The notes below the pieces were generated by a model, which saw nothing but the letters and a program-made list of their open reading frames with translations, was not told the DNA's origin and did not search any database. 64,000 nucleotides of DNA, taken from the NCBI GenBank assembly GCA_900315705.1, contig ONAB01000009.1, positions 1 through 64,000 on the forward strand, read 5' to 3'. This DNA is from an uncultured Bacteroidales bacterium (GTDB lineage: Bacteria > Bacteroidota > Bacteroidia > Bacteroidales > WCHB1-69). Both the position numbers and the translations under genes were made by a program. Below, piece by piece: positions 1 through 8,193 of this stretch. How positions within the stretch are numbered: position 1 is the stretch's first letter; every line of letters begins with the position of its first letter.

Positions 1-2
1 CG

Positions 3-329
3 GAAATTCCGGAGATGTTCCGCCACCTTCTTGATTCCATCACGGCTGACAACGATACTTCTGTCAGAAGACTTCAGGCAGACACAGTCATCCCAATAGT
101 AGCCAAGCCCTATCTCGCCCCCAACCCCGCCCGTGATGAAGTGACGGTAATGGGCCTCGCGCCCGAGGAAGTGACTGAAATCACTGTCCTTACAATGCAG
201 GGCAGACAAGTCGCCGAATACCGCGACACCCACCGCTTCAGCGTCAGCCGACTGGCAAAAGCAACCTATATCGTCCGTGTGTTCACTACAGACAAGCGGG
301 TGTATTATCTGAAATTAGTGAAGCAGTAG
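3..329 (+). CDS. T9SS type A sorting-domain protein, C-terminal fragment
   Basis: This is the 3' end of a gene that starts before the window: the frame is open from base 3 and no start context is visible. The last 75 or so residues read as a type IX secretion C-terminal sorting domain: a YLAPNPARDEVTV entry motif, a central LTMQGRQV strand (the usual 'vyd..Gk.v' position), then SRLAKATYIVRVFT and a short basic end KLVKQ. Such domains guide the protein through the T9SS and are normally removed on export. The passenger lies outside the window, so its activity is unknown. It shares the strand with the efflux genes that follow 23 bp later. The PorPKLMN machinery that would export it is encoded at 44-50 kb. 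Confidence 0.8.
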   Translation, partial: EIPEMFRHLLDSITADNDTSVRRLQADTVIPIVAKPYLAPNPARDEVTVMGLAPEEVTEITVLTMQGRQVAEYRDTHRFSVSRLAKATYIVRVFTTDKRVYYLKLVKQ

Positions 330-352
330 TCAATAATTAACAAACCGCAAAT

Positions 353-1369
353 ATGAAAAAACTAACGTATGTAACAATTCTTTTGGCCGTGGGTGTGATG
401 ACGCTCTGCGGTTGCAAAAAGAAAGAAGCCGTCACAGCCGGCGACCAGAAAATGACCATCCGCACGCAACAGGTGCATTCCGAAGATGTGGACCAGACCT
501 ACGAGTACACCGCTATCGTGGAGGCCAATGCCGTCAACAACATCGCCCCGCTCACCGGCGGCCGCATCGACAAGATCTATGTTGAGGTCGGCGACCGCGT
601 GGCCAAGGGCAAGGTGCTTGTGCAGATGAACGAGAACAGCCTCAAACAGTCCAAGTCGCAACTCGACAACCTCAAGGCCAGCTTCCAGCGCATCGATGAA
701 CTCTACAAGGTGGGCGGATGCTCCAAGTCGGACTGGGATGCTATGAAGACCCAGCTGGATGTGGCGCAGACCACCTACGACAATCTGTTGGAAAACACCC
801 GTCTCATCAGCCCCATCTCCGGCGTGGTGACGCAGCGCAACTACGACAGCGGCGACCTCTTCGGCGGTCTGCCCGTGGTGCAGGTGCAGCAGATCACCCC
901 CGTGAAGATGAACATCAACATCTCGGAGACCCTCTTCAAAAAGGTGAAGGTGGGCACGCCGGTGAGCATCCAGGTGGACGCCTACGGCGATGAGGTCTTC
1001 AATGGCCGCATCAGCCTGATCTATCCGACAATGGACGGCGCCACGCACACCTTCCCTGTGGAAGTGACCCTTGCCAACACCGACAGCCGCGTGCGCCCGG
1101 GTATGTACGCCCGCGTGACCATCAACTTCGGCACCCAGAAGCACGTGGTGGTCCCCGATGAGGCCATCTTCCGCCAACAGGGCTCCGGCAACCGCTATGT
1201 CTATGTCTATAAGGATGGTAAGGTCTCCTTCAGCCAGGTCGAAATCGGCCGCCACCTCGGCAAATCCTACGAACTCCTCTCCGGCAATGTCCAGGACGGC
1301 GACCTCGTGGCCACCACTGGCCTGGCACGTCTGAAAGACGGGTTGGAGGTGAATGTGGAAGGAAAATAA
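353..1369 (+). CDS. RND efflux periplasmic adaptor (membrane fusion protein), lipoprotein
   Basis: A 338-residue HlyD/AcrA-type adaptor that would link the inner-membrane pump encoded next to an outer-membrane channel. The N-terminus is a lipoprotein signal ending in LCGC (lipidation probably at Cys21). A lipoyl/barrel-sandwich half follows (NIAPLTGGRIDKIYVEVGDRV, about residues 64-84), then a short alpha hairpin (about 95-145), the second lipoyl half (LISPISGVV) and a beta-barrel/membrane-proximal domain with RPGMYARVTI near residue 250. Length is normal for the family. It precedes the pump gene by 112 bp, and that gap carries a structured repeat. The gene order matches the adaptor-pump-PG0541 arrangement known from Porphyromonas. 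No TolC-type gene is adjacent here, unlike in that arrangement. Confidence 0.93.
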   Translation: MKKLTYVTILLAVGVMTLCGCKKKEAVTAGDQKMTIRTQQVHSEDVDQTYEYTAIVEANAVNNIAPLTGGRIDKIYVEVGDRVAKGKVLVQMNENSLKQSKSQLDNLKASFQRIDELYKVGGCSKSDWDAMKTQLDVAQTTYDNLLENTRLISPISGVVTQRNYDSGDLFGGLPVVQVQQITPVKMNINISETLFKKVKVGTPVSIQVDAYGDEVFNGRISLIYPTMDGATHTFPVEVTLANTDSRVRPGMYARVTINFGTQKHVVVPDEAIFRQQGSGNRYVYVYKDGKVSFSQVEIGRHLGKSYELLSGNVQDGDLVATTGLARLKDGLEVNVEGK

Positions 1370-1370
1370 T

Positions 1371-1448
1371 TCCTTAAGCAGTCTCGAAGAGACAAAACGC
1401 ACGAAGTGCAAGTAACCCCATACAAGGCGAAGCCGCAGTGTGGGGTGC
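1371..1448 (+). repeat. Intergenic GAA-loop hairpin element, short copy
   Basis: Three consecutive mini-hairpins share a GAA loop: GTCTC-GAA-GAGAC (1381-1393), GCAC-GAA-GTGC (1399-1409) and GGC-GAA-GCC (1426-1434). The last is enclosed by CCCC (1416-1419) and GGGG (1442-1445). The same lead-in (TCCTTRAGCAGTCYCGAAGRGACAAAA in degenerate form) recurs at 14851. It lies inside the adaptor-pump operon, so it would be transcribed between two co-expressed genes. Confidence 0.75.
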
Positions 1449-1451
1449 CAA

Positions 1452-1478
1452 TAGTCAAAAGTCAACAGTCAAAATCAA
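1452..1478 (+). repeat. Short tandem AGTCAAAA-type intergenic repeat
   Basis: Imperfect tandem copies of AGTCAAA/AGTCAAC lie between the hairpin element and the pump start. Comparable low-complexity strings of other 7-12-mers occur at 4617-4693, 14831-14848, 53289-53330 and 56866-56895. Confidence 0.6.
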
Positions 1479-1481
1479 AAT

Positions 1482-4400
1482 ATGAGTTTATATCAGAAAT
1501 CAGTTGCAAGACCCATTATGACGGGCTTGATCTACATCGCCGTCATCATCATCGGCATCTTCTCCCTGACCAAATTGCCGGTGGACCTTTTCCCGCATAT
1601 GGACAGCAACACCATTATGGTGCTCACCGTCTATGGCGGCGCGAGCGCGGAAGATATCGAGGACAACGTGTCCAAGCCCATCGAAAACGTGCTCAACACC
1701 TTGAGTGACCTCAAGCACATCACCTCCAACTCCAAGGAAAACTACTCCATCGTCTATCTGGAGTTTGAGTATGGTGTGGATATAGAACAGAAAACCAACG
1801 ATGTGCGCGACAAGCTGGATATGGTGAAGTCGGCGCTGCCCGACGGCGCCAACCAGCCCTACCTGTTCAAGTTCAGCGCCGACGATATGCCGATTATGAT
1901 GCTGTCGGTGCAGTCGGGACAGAGCACGCAAGCACTGTACAAGATCCTGGACGACAAGGTCGCCTCCCCGCTGTCGCGTGTCAGCGGTGTGGGTGCAGTC
2001 TCCATTGCCGGCGCTCCGCAGCGTGAAATCCAGGTCTATTGCGACCCCTACAAACTGGAAAGCTATAACCTCACCATCGAGACCATTGCCCAGATCCTCG
2101 GCGCCGAGAACAGAAACGTCTCCCTCGGTATTATGGACGTGGGCTCCAAGACCTACTCTATGCGTGTGGATGGCGAGTTCAACAGCGCGGACGAGATGGA
2201 GAACGTGGTGGTCGGCAGTTATGCCAACAAGAATGTGTTCCTGAAGGATGTGGCTACCGTGAAGGATACCCTCCAGGAACGTATGCAGGAGTCTTACACC
2301 GATGGAGAACGCGGCGCTATGGTCATCATCCAGAAGCAGACCGGCGCCAACACGGTGCAGATCTGTAAGAAGGTCTTGAAGGAACTGCCCGACATCCAGC
2401 GCTCGCTGCCCGCCGACGTGAAGCTGAACGTGCTGGTCGATAACTCCGACAACATCACCAACACCATCGACAGCTTGGAGGAGACTATCCTCATCATCCT
2501 CTTGTTGGTGGTCATTGTCGTGCTCTTCTTCTTGGGCAGATGGCGCGCCACCGTCATCATTGCCATTGTGGTGCCCGTCTCCTTGATTGCGGCATTTATC
2601 TATTTGCTGGCAACGGGCAATACCCTGAACATCATCTCTTTGTCATCCATCTCCATTGCCATCGGTTTGGTGGTCGATGACTCTATTGTGGTGTTGGAGA
2701 ACATCACCACGCATATCGAGCGCGGCTCAAAGCCCAAGGCGGCAGCCGTGTTCGCCACCAGCGAGGTCTCCCTTTCCATTATCGCTTCCACCTTGGTGAT
2801 TATCGCCGTGTTCCTGCCGCTGACCTTCCTGACGGGTATGGCCGGCGTGCTCTTCAAACAGCTGGGCTGGATTGTCACCATCGTGATCGCCGTCTCTCTG
2901 GCGGCTGCTATGACGCTGACCCCGATGCTTTGTTCTCTCTTGCTGAAGAAGAATCCGAAAAAGAGCAAGTGGTTCGCTGCTGTTTACGGTCCTATTGAGA
3001 GATTCCTCATTCGTTTGGACGAAGGCTATGCCAAGTTGCTCCGCTGGTGTGTCAATCACCGCAAGACGGTGGTGGGCGTCGCCACTGGCGTCTTCCTTGG
3101 CAGCCTTTCCTTGCTGATGGTGATTCCTACCGAGTTCTTCCCGACCCAGGACAATGCCCGTCTGAGCGTCACCGTGAAGTTGCCGCAGGGCACCCGCGTG
3201 GAGACCACCAAGGCGTTGGGCGACCAGATTGTGAATGAGATTCGGGAAAAATATCCTAACGAGATCAAATCCATCAACTATTCTGTGGGTATGCCTGATG
3301 AGGACAATACGTGGAGTTTGATGCGCGATAACGGCACGCACCTGCTCTCCTTCAACATCCGTCTGGTGAAGAAGACCGAGCGTGACAAGTTCATCACCGA
3401 GATTTCCGACGGCATCCGCGCGCTGTTGCGGCAGCATATCGAGATAGTCTCTTCGACGGTTTCCACCGGCCAGGGCAATATGGGTGGACAATCCACCGTC
3501 GATATTGAGCTTTACTGCTATGACTTTAACACTACCGACCAGTTTGCCGCCGACCTCGCTGCGCGTATGCGGCAGGTGGAGGGCTGCTCCGAGGTGGTGA
3601 TCAGCCGTGACGAATATACTCCCGAGTTGGAGGTGGTCTTCGACCGCCAGAAGTTGGCCGAGAACGGACTCAACTCCACGACGGCGGCCGGCTACGTGCG
3701 CAACCGCTTCAATGGTTACACGGCATCGCAGTTCCGTGAGGACGGTGACGAGTACAACATCCGCGTGCGTTACGCGCCCGAGTTCCGTGATGACATACAC
3801 GCCATCGAGAACATCCTGATGTACAACAATATGGGCAAGGGCATCCGCGTGGGCGATGTGGCCCAGGTGGTGGAAACCTTCACCCCACCGACCATCGTCC
3901 GTAAGGACCGTGAGCGTATGGTCAAGGTCTCCTGTGTGGTTGCCAAGGGCGCTGTGTTGAGTGAACTGGTGGCGTCCGCGCAAAAGGAACTCGACCAGAT
4001 GGACATTCCCGCCACTCTTGACTACAAGATCGGCGGTACGTGGGAAGACCAGCAGGATGCCTTCGGCGATATGTTCGTGTTGATGGCTCTCATCGTGATG
4101 TTGGTTTATGTGGTGATGGCGGCCCAGTTCGAGTCGTTCAGCTATCCGTTGGTCATTATGGGATCTATTCTCTTCGCCCTCACGGGCGTGTTGATCGGCC
4201 TGGCCGTCACGCGCACCGCCCTGGGCATTATGGCCCTCATCGGGGTGATGATGCTGATCGGTATTGTGGTGAAGAACGGTATCGTGCTGATTGACTACAC
4301 CAGTTTGTGTGTTGAGCGCGGTATGAGCATCAAGGATGCAGTCGTCGCCGGCGGCCGTTCCCGTCTGCGCCCGATCCTGATGACCACCTTGACCACGGTG

Positions 4401-4619
4401 CTCGGTATGATCCCGTTGGCTGTTGACAAGGGCGAAGGTGCCGAGATGTGGAACTCGATGGGTATGGTCGTGGCCTGGGGTCTCTCCTTCTCCACGTTGG
4501 TAACCTTGATCCTCATCCCGATCCTGTTCAGCAAGTTCGCTGAGTGGAACGCCAAGGGTGTCGCCCGCCGCCGCGAACGCCGCGAACGGAACAAAGCCCT
4601 GGGGGTCAATGAAGTATAG
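1482..4619 (+). CDS. RND multidrug efflux pump (HAE1/AcrB family)
   Basis: A 1,045-residue inner-membrane proton/drug antiporter of typical AcrB length. It has the two-fold RND layout: TM1 near residues 12-30, a large periplasmic loop, TM2-6 (about 335-500), TM7 near 520, a second periplasmic loop and TM8-12 (about 860-1020). The proton-relay residues are present: two adjacent aspartates in TM4 (GLVVDDSIVV, Asp399/Asp400) and a lysine in TM10 (GIVVKNGIVL, Lys931). PTEFFPTQDNARL opens the second periplasmic half as in other HAE1 pumps. It follows the adaptor gene and precedes a PG0541-family gene. The substrate cannot be read from sequence. Confidence 0.95.
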   Translation: MSLYQKSVARPIMTGLIYIAVIIIGIFSLTKLPVDLFPHMDSNTIMVLTVYGGASAEDIEDNVSKPIENVLNTLSDLKHITSNSKENYSIVYLEFEYGVDIEQKTNDVRDKLDMVKSALPDGANQPYLFKFSADDMPIMMLSVQSGQSTQALYKILDDKVASPLSRVSGVGAVSIAGAPQREIQVYCDPYKLESYNLTIETIAQILGAENRNVSLGIMDVGSKTYSMRVDGEFNSADEMENVVVGSYANKNVFLKDVATVKDTLQERMQESYTDGERGAMVIIQKQTGANTVQICKKVLKELPDIQRSLPADVKLNVLVDNSDNITNTIDSLEETILIILLLVVIVVLFFLGRWRATVIIAIVVPVSLIAAFIYLLATGNTLNIISLSSISIAIGLVVDDSIVVLENITTHIERGSKPKAAAVFATSEVSLSIIASTLVIIAVFLPLTFLTGMAGVLFKQLGWIVTIVIAVSLAAAMTLTPMLCSLLLKKNPKKSKWFAAVYGPIERFLIRLDEGYAKLLRWCVNHRKTVVGVATGVFLGSLSLLMVIPTEFFPTQDNARLSVTVKLPQGTRVETTKALGDQIVNEIREKYPNEIKSINYSVGMPDEDNTWSLMRDNGTHLLSFNIRLVKKTERDKFITEISDGIRALLRQHIEIVSSTVSTGQGNMGGQSTVDIELYCYDFNTTDQFAADLAARMRQVEGCSEVVISRDEYTPELEVVFDRQKLAENGLNSTTAAGYVRNRFNGYTASQFREDGDEYNIRVRYAPEFRDDIHAIENILMYNNMGKGIRVGDVAQVVETFTPPTIVRKDRERMVKVSCVVAKGAVLSELVASAQKELDQMDIPATLDYKIGGTWEDQQDAFGDMFVLMALIVMLVYVVMAAQFESFSYPLVIMGSILFALTGVLIGLAVTRTALGIMALIGVMMLIGIVVKNGIVLIDYTSLCVERGMSIKDAVVAGGRSRLRPILMTTLTTVLGMIPLAVDKGEGAEMWNSMGMVVAWGLSFSTLVTLILIPILFSKFAEWNAKGVARRRERRERNKALGVNEV

Positions 4620-4693
4620 TGAACAGTGAATAGTGACCAGTGAACAGAAAAGAGGAAACAGATCACTGATCACTGTTCACTGATCACTGATAA
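4617..4693 (+). repeat. Intergenic AGTGAACAGTGA / TCACTGATCACT inverted repeat
   Basis: Just after the pump stop codon, tandem AGTGAACAGTGAATAGTGACC is followed about 25 bp later by its complement. CAGTGAACAG (4638-4647) pairs exactly with CTGTTCACTG (4673-4682), flanked by more TGATCACTGA units. A transcript could fold into a long hairpin, but there is no U-run, so this looks like a dispersed repeat rather than a terminator. Confidence 0.65.
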
Positions 4694-4732
4694 TCAAATC
4701 AACAAATCAATAAATTAACGATTCAACATACA

Positions 4733-5038
4733 ATGAAAGCAGTCTTCATATCGCTATACCAAGCCTTCTATGATGAGGTGATGGAAATTTTGGACAAGAA
4801 CGAGATCCGCGGGTTCACCTTCTGGAACGAGGTGCAGGGCCGCGGCAGTGACAACGGCGAGCCCCACTACGGCACGCACGCCTGGCCGACGCTGAACTCC
4901 GCCGTGCTGGCCTTTGTGCCCGACGAGAAGGTGAAGCCGTTGTTGCACGACATTCACGAGCTTGACCTCTCCGCTGAGCAGCAAGGCCTTCGCGCCTTCG
5001 TGCTCAATGCCGAGGAGGTGACCGACAAGGATTTGTAG
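4733..5038 (+). CDS. PG0541 family transporter-associated protein
   Basis: A small soluble protein of 101 residues with no signal peptide or membrane segment. Its start (MKAVFISLYQAFYDEVMEIL) and the FTFWNEVQGRGS and THAWPTLNSAVLAFV stretches match the PG0541-type proteins that follow RND pumps in Porphyromonas and related bacteria. The length and alternating strand-helix pattern suggest a PII-like ferredoxin fold, but this is inference. Its place after the adaptor and pump supports a role in regulating or assisting the transporter. Its stop is 4 bp before the next gene, so the YjbR protein is probably co-translated with it. Confidence 0.82.
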   Translation: MKAVFISLYQAFYDEVMEILDKNEIRGFTFWNEVQGRGSDNGEPHYGTHAWPTLNSAVLAFVPDEKVKPLLHDIHELDLSAEQQGLRAFVLNAEEVTDKDL

Positions 5039-5042
5039 GATT

Positions 5043-5393
5043 ATGATGAATATTGAAGAATTCCGGGAGTTCTGCCTCTCCTTAGGCGAGGTAGAGGAGA
5101 AAATGCCCTTCGCGAAGATGCCTGGCGGCGACTCCTTGTTGGTGTTTTACGTCAGCGGCCACACCTTTTGCTACTGCGACCTCAATGACCTCAGAGTGGT
5201 GGTGAAGTGCCAGACAGAGCGCATCCCGGAGCTGCTCGCCACCGCCGGGGGCGTGACACCCCCCGACAGCCACTTCAGCGTCAAATACTGGATCGGCATC
5301 GACCTGCAAACCATTGACACAGAACTGCTCAAGGAACTGACCCGGAACTCGTTTGAGATTGTGAAGGGGAAGTATGAGAGGAAGAGGAAATAA
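5043..5393 (+). CDS. MmcQ/YjbR family protein, copy 1
   Basis: A 116-residue MmcQ/YjbR-type protein (CyaY-like fold; some members are annotated as DNA-binding, but the function is unproven). Family features seen are the start MNIEEFREFCLSLG, the conserved PFAKMPGG turn, VVVKCQTER, and the YWIGIDLQT / LTRNSFEIV end. It is nearly identical to the gene at 8194-8544 (97 of 116 residues the same), and a relic of a third copy lies at 7031-7110. It may start at either of two adjacent ATG codons. It is probably translated with the PG0541-family gene 4 bp upstream. Confidence 0.88.
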   Translation: MMNIEEFREFCLSLGEVEEKMPFAKMPGGDSLLVFYVSGHTFCYCDLNDLRVVVKCQTERIPELLATAGGVTPPDSHFSVKYWIGIDLQTIDTELLKELTRNSFEIVKGKYERKRK

Positions 5394-5404
5394 TCTTCGC
5401 AAAA

Positions 5405-5436
5405 TTGAGAAGATATTGAAATTTATTGTACTTTTG
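5405..5436 (+). promoter_or_regulatory. Bacteroidota-type promoter of the higBA remnant
   Basis: TTG at 5405-5407, 21 bp, then TACTTTTG at 5429-5436, matching the TTTG-N17-23-TAnnTTTG pattern. It lies only 8 bp before the ATG at 5445, so the transcript would be almost leaderless for that start. Confidence 0.6.
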
Positions 5437-5444
5437 CCGCCGTT

Positions 5445-5849
5445 ATGTTTGTGACGTTTGAAAAAGAATATCTACAGGAGCTCTATGCATTATCAATAAC
5501 GAATATGATACACATTCCTGGAGTTAAAGACAATATGATCGCCAACAATCTCACCCCTTATATTCCCACCCATCCTGGCGAAGTGATTAAAGACGAGATT
5601 GAAGCGCGTGGCATAACCCAACGGCAATTGTCGGAGGTGACAGGCATCGCCTATTCTGTAGTAAACGAAGTATTAAACTGCAAACGGCCTGTCACCGTGG
5701 AATATGCATTGCTGATAGCCAAGGCTCTTGACCTTGAAGCTGGCACTTTTCTACGTTTGCAGGCAGAATATGACTTGCAAATCACCAAGCGCGACCGTTC
5801 TTTCCTCCGCCGCCTCTCCGCCGTCCGCAAAATTGCCTCGGTGCTGTAG
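5445..5849 (+). CDS. HigA-type XRE antitoxin fused in frame to a HigB toxin stump
   Basis: The last 114 residues (from Met at 5505, MIHIPGVKDNMIANN) are a HigA antitoxin: YIPTHPGEVIKDEIEARG leads into an XRE helix-turn-helix (TQRQLSEVTGIAYSVVNEVL) and a C-terminal helical end. The first 14 residues, MFVTFEKEYLQELY, look like the start of Bacteroidota HigB/RelE toxins, which normally sit just upstream of such antitoxins. The rest of the toxin is missing and the frame runs straight into the antitoxin. The simplest reading is a deletion of most of higB that left promoter and start codon in place. Translation may begin at 5445 (fusion) or 5505 (intact antitoxin). It would be an orphan antitoxin with possible DNA-binding activity. 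Confidence 0.8.
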   Translation: MFVTFEKEYLQELYALSITNMIHIPGVKDNMIANNLTPYIPTHPGEVIKDEIEARGITQRQLSEVTGIAYSVVNEVLNCKRPVTVEYALLIAKALDLEAGTFLRLQAEYDLQITKRDRSFLRRLSAVRKIASVL

Positions 5850-5867
5850 CATTGAGAGCCTCTCATT

Positions 5868-7028
5868 ATGAAAAAGATTATCATCATATCCACACTGCTA
5901 CTGCTGACCATGGGGAATTCTTTCTCTCAGGAATTGGAACACTTGCGGCCGATTCCCGTAACGGGAATCTCTTTGGTAACACATGACACCTCGAGTTACA
6001 AGAGCCCCGTAGCCAAACAACTGTGCTCCTACATCGACACAAGCATCACATTTTATGATTGTCGTAATGACAAGGGTACGATTGGATATGTATTAGACTA
6101 TCACAAGCCCCGGCTTTTCAAAAGCTACTTATCTTCATGGGGCGATGAAGAAGAAAATGCTATTACTTCAGAGGGATATTCCATATTCGTTGAGCTAAAG
6201 GAGGTGCGGCGTGCTGAGATTTTGCTGGCCAAAGAATTAGACCTTAAAGCCGATTCATCGCAAATAATTCAACGCGCCCTCACTGCACCTCGGTTTTACC
6301 AATATGTTCGGCAATATTCTTTTTATCGAACAATGGATGGCGACACTTGTGTGAAAATCAACTTTGCAATACCCGATATATACAACTGTCTTGACAGTTA
6401 TTATAAGGACCCTTCTGATGGAGGCGATTCATTTTGGCGGGCAACACTCAATTTGTCCAAAAAAAGGATTCTCGGGTACTACGTCAACGGTCCGGAAATC
6501 ATCACAGTGAAGGGGCGTAGCAAAGAGCCGCAAGGATTACACCGTAACTGCATTTTCAGGAATGGAACCCTGTACCGGGAAAAGGTCATACCATACAACC
6601 AGTTGCCCCAAAAAGTGCAGGCTAAAGTCGAAAGCCCTCGCGATACCACGAATGTTTACATTAAGGTAAACCATAAAGGTGAACTCTACTACATTGTATT
6701 TACCGACAGCATTCAAAAAGGATATCGGCAAGATGGAACATGGCTGTTCACAGGAGCGGAAAACCTGTTTTCCGGAGATCTTCCGGCAGAAAAGCTACAG
6801 AAAGTACCTCATATCCACAAGATGTTGTCTTATATCCACGAAGACATGTCCCGCCGCGGCAGGGACTTCGGGAAATTCGGCAGACTGATTTCCATAGAGA
6901 CTGTGAGCAACCACTACGTCATACACATCTGGTATTATCCTGACATCGACTACTACAAGATGTGGGCCGCCTACACTTTCGACCACAAGGGCGATTTCGT
7001 CGGCATTGACATTGACGGATTGCATTAA
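5868..7028 (+). CDS. Secreted protein of unknown function (386 aa)
   Basis: I do not recognise a family. The protein begins with a clear signal peptide (MKKIIIISTLLLLTMGNSFSQ), so it is exported to the periplasm or cell surface. The rest is polar, rich in Tyr and Lys, with no membrane segments, no T9SS sorting domain and no obvious catalytic motif. Its C-terminal half (about residues 260-386) holds repeated strand-like segments such as VYIKVNHKGELYYIVF and YTFDHKGDFVGIDIDG. The signal-peptide DNA resembles that of the secreted gene at 7297, which suggests the two export signals share ancestry although the mature parts do not clearly align. Codon use is AT-richer than in the surrounding housekeeping genes. 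Confidence 0.75.
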   Translation: MKKIIIISTLLLLTMGNSFSQELEHLRPIPVTGISLVTHDTSSYKSPVAKQLCSYIDTSITFYDCRNDKGTIGYVLDYHKPRLFKSYLSSWGDEEENAITSEGYSIFVELKEVRRAEILLAKELDLKADSSQIIQRALTAPRFYQYVRQYSFYRTMDGDTCVKINFAIPDIYNCLDSYYKDPSDGGDSFWRATLNLSKKRILGYYVNGPEIITVKGRSKEPQGLHRNCIFRNGTLYREKVIPYNQLPQKVQAKVESPRDTTNVYIKVNHKGELYYIVFTDSIQKGYRQDGTWLFTGAENLFSGDLPAEKLQKVPHIHKMLSYIHEDMSRRGRDFGKFGRLISIETVSNHYVIHIWYYPDIDYYKMWAAYTFDHKGDFVGIDIDGLH

Positions 7029-7030
7029 GG

Positions 7031-7110
7031 GTTGTCACAGAGTTGCTCAAGGAACGGACGCGAAACTCGTATGAGACTGTGAAAGAAAAGTATTCAAAGA
7101 AGAGGAACAC
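7031..7110 (+). pseudogene. Relic of a third MmcQ/YjbR gene (3' end only)
   Basis: Immediately after the stop of the secreted-protein gene, about 75 bp read TELLKERTRNSYETVKEKY and then SKKRN. This matches the last 25 codons of the intact YjbR genes (TELLKELTRNSYEIVKGKY then SKKRK at 8194-8544). The upstream three-quarters of the gene and the stop codon are missing. It marks an old duplication and deletion between the two intact copies. Confidence 0.8.
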
Positions 7111-7114
7111 ATTT

Positions 7115-7228
7115 TTGCCGCTATCGGCAATTATTTAGTATCTTTGTCGCAATTTTCGTTAGAATCTTGCCGATAGTATGGAAGACCAATACAAGGCATT
7201 GTTAGGGTATTTCAAAATCAAATATTAA
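7115..7228 (+). promoter_or_regulatory. Promoter flanked by inverted repeat, with a 16-codon truncated ORF
   Basis: CTATCGGCAA (7121-7130) and its exact complement TTGCCGATAG (7167-7176) flank a TATCTTTG -7 box (7139-7146). A further CGGCAA-type dyad sits at 7115-7130. This looks like an autoregulated promoter with paired operators. Downstream, ATG at 7178 opens a 16-codon frame (MEDQYKALLGYFKIKY) that ends at 7228, perhaps the stump of a deleted regulator gene. The next gene starts 68 bp later. Confidence 0.5.
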
Positions 7229-7296
7229 CTTTGAATCGGTCACATCAAAACCAATTCTGTAATTTTTCTATTTTTACCGATTGAATTCACATTCCT

Positions 7297-8154
7297 ATGA
7301 AAAAATTCATCATTGCAACCATACTGTTACTGCTGACCGTGGGGAAGAGTTCCGCCCAAAGCCCTAAAGACACCATCATTTTCCGAAAAGGGGAAACAAA
7401 ACTCGTGTTCCTGCCAGACAGCACCTACCAATATTTCGTGGATCCCTGCGACATTTGTCCACAGCGTACCCCCAACAACCTTCAAAGTTTTGGCCAATAT
7501 TACCCATACAAGGACGAAACCTACTATCTTTTTTCGGATCCCTTGCTTGCAACACAACAGACGTGCAACATTGTGGAATCTCATGAGGACAACGACAATT
7601 TCACGTTCCGTTTCCACACCCCAAGCCCGAACTTCAAGGAGCACTTGATACGTAACTGGCTGATATTCAACATAACAATCTATCTCATGCCTGATTCTTT
7701 GGAATGGGAATTGCTCCGCAACACATATATTCCAAATGACACTAATATCAAAGCTTTTTATACCACCGATACTCTTTTGGTTATCCCGAAGCCTGCAAAA
7801 TCCGTCTGGTATTACAAAGTGAAAGTTTTCTCCAACAGCGAATTCGCCAACATTGCCCAATTCTCACTTCCAAGAGACAATCGAATAAGTTCCGACAACA
7901 ACGTTTTCGACATCTACATGCCGATGATCACACCTGATTTTTTCCTATACGAACGGTTTTATGGCGATCCCGTGACCATCATAGACAAGGATGCCGTGTT
8001 GTTTCACAACAGAGTTTTACTTCGGGAAGGGGCATTCAAGCCCGTACAATATACTGATTACGATTCTATTCCTGAAAAATACTGGAAATATGTGAACGGC
8101 TATATTGACGCGTTTCGATGGCACATTGAATCAATAGATAATGAGGAGGAATAA
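7297..8154 (+). CDS. Secreted protein of unknown function (285 aa)
   Basis: A signal peptide (MKKFIIATILLLLTVGKSSAQ) is followed by a polar, tyrosine- and aspartate-rich mature chain without membrane segments or sorting domain. A CDICP pair of cysteines near residue 50 could form a disulfide after export. I cannot place it in a family. Its signal peptide resembles that of the protein encoded at 5868. It is followed 39 bp later by the second YjbR gene, giving a repeated layout in which a secreted-protein gene precedes a YjbR gene or YjbR relic. Confidence 0.75.
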   Translation: MKKFIIATILLLLTVGKSSAQSPKDTIIFRKGETKLVFLPDSTYQYFVDPCDICPQRTPNNLQSFGQYYPYKDETYYLFSDPLLATQQTCNIVESHEDNDNFTFRFHTPSPNFKEHLIRNWLIFNITIYLMPDSLEWELLRNTYIPNDTNIKAFYTTDTLLVIPKPAKSVWYYKVKVFSNSEFANIAQFSLPRDNRISSDNNVFDIYMPMITPDFFLYERFYGDPVTIIDKDAVLFHNRVLLREGAFKPVQYTDYDSIPEKYWKYVNGYIDAFRWHIESIDNEEE

Positions 8155-8193
8155 TATACCTGACGGCACAAATATCCACGAAAAACAACCATT

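Noticed and set aside
5868-8154. Insertion sequence as the cause of the YjbR duplications
   Set aside because: No transposase fragment, no target-site duplication and no IS-like ends beyond the short 10-bp inverted repeat at 7121/7167.
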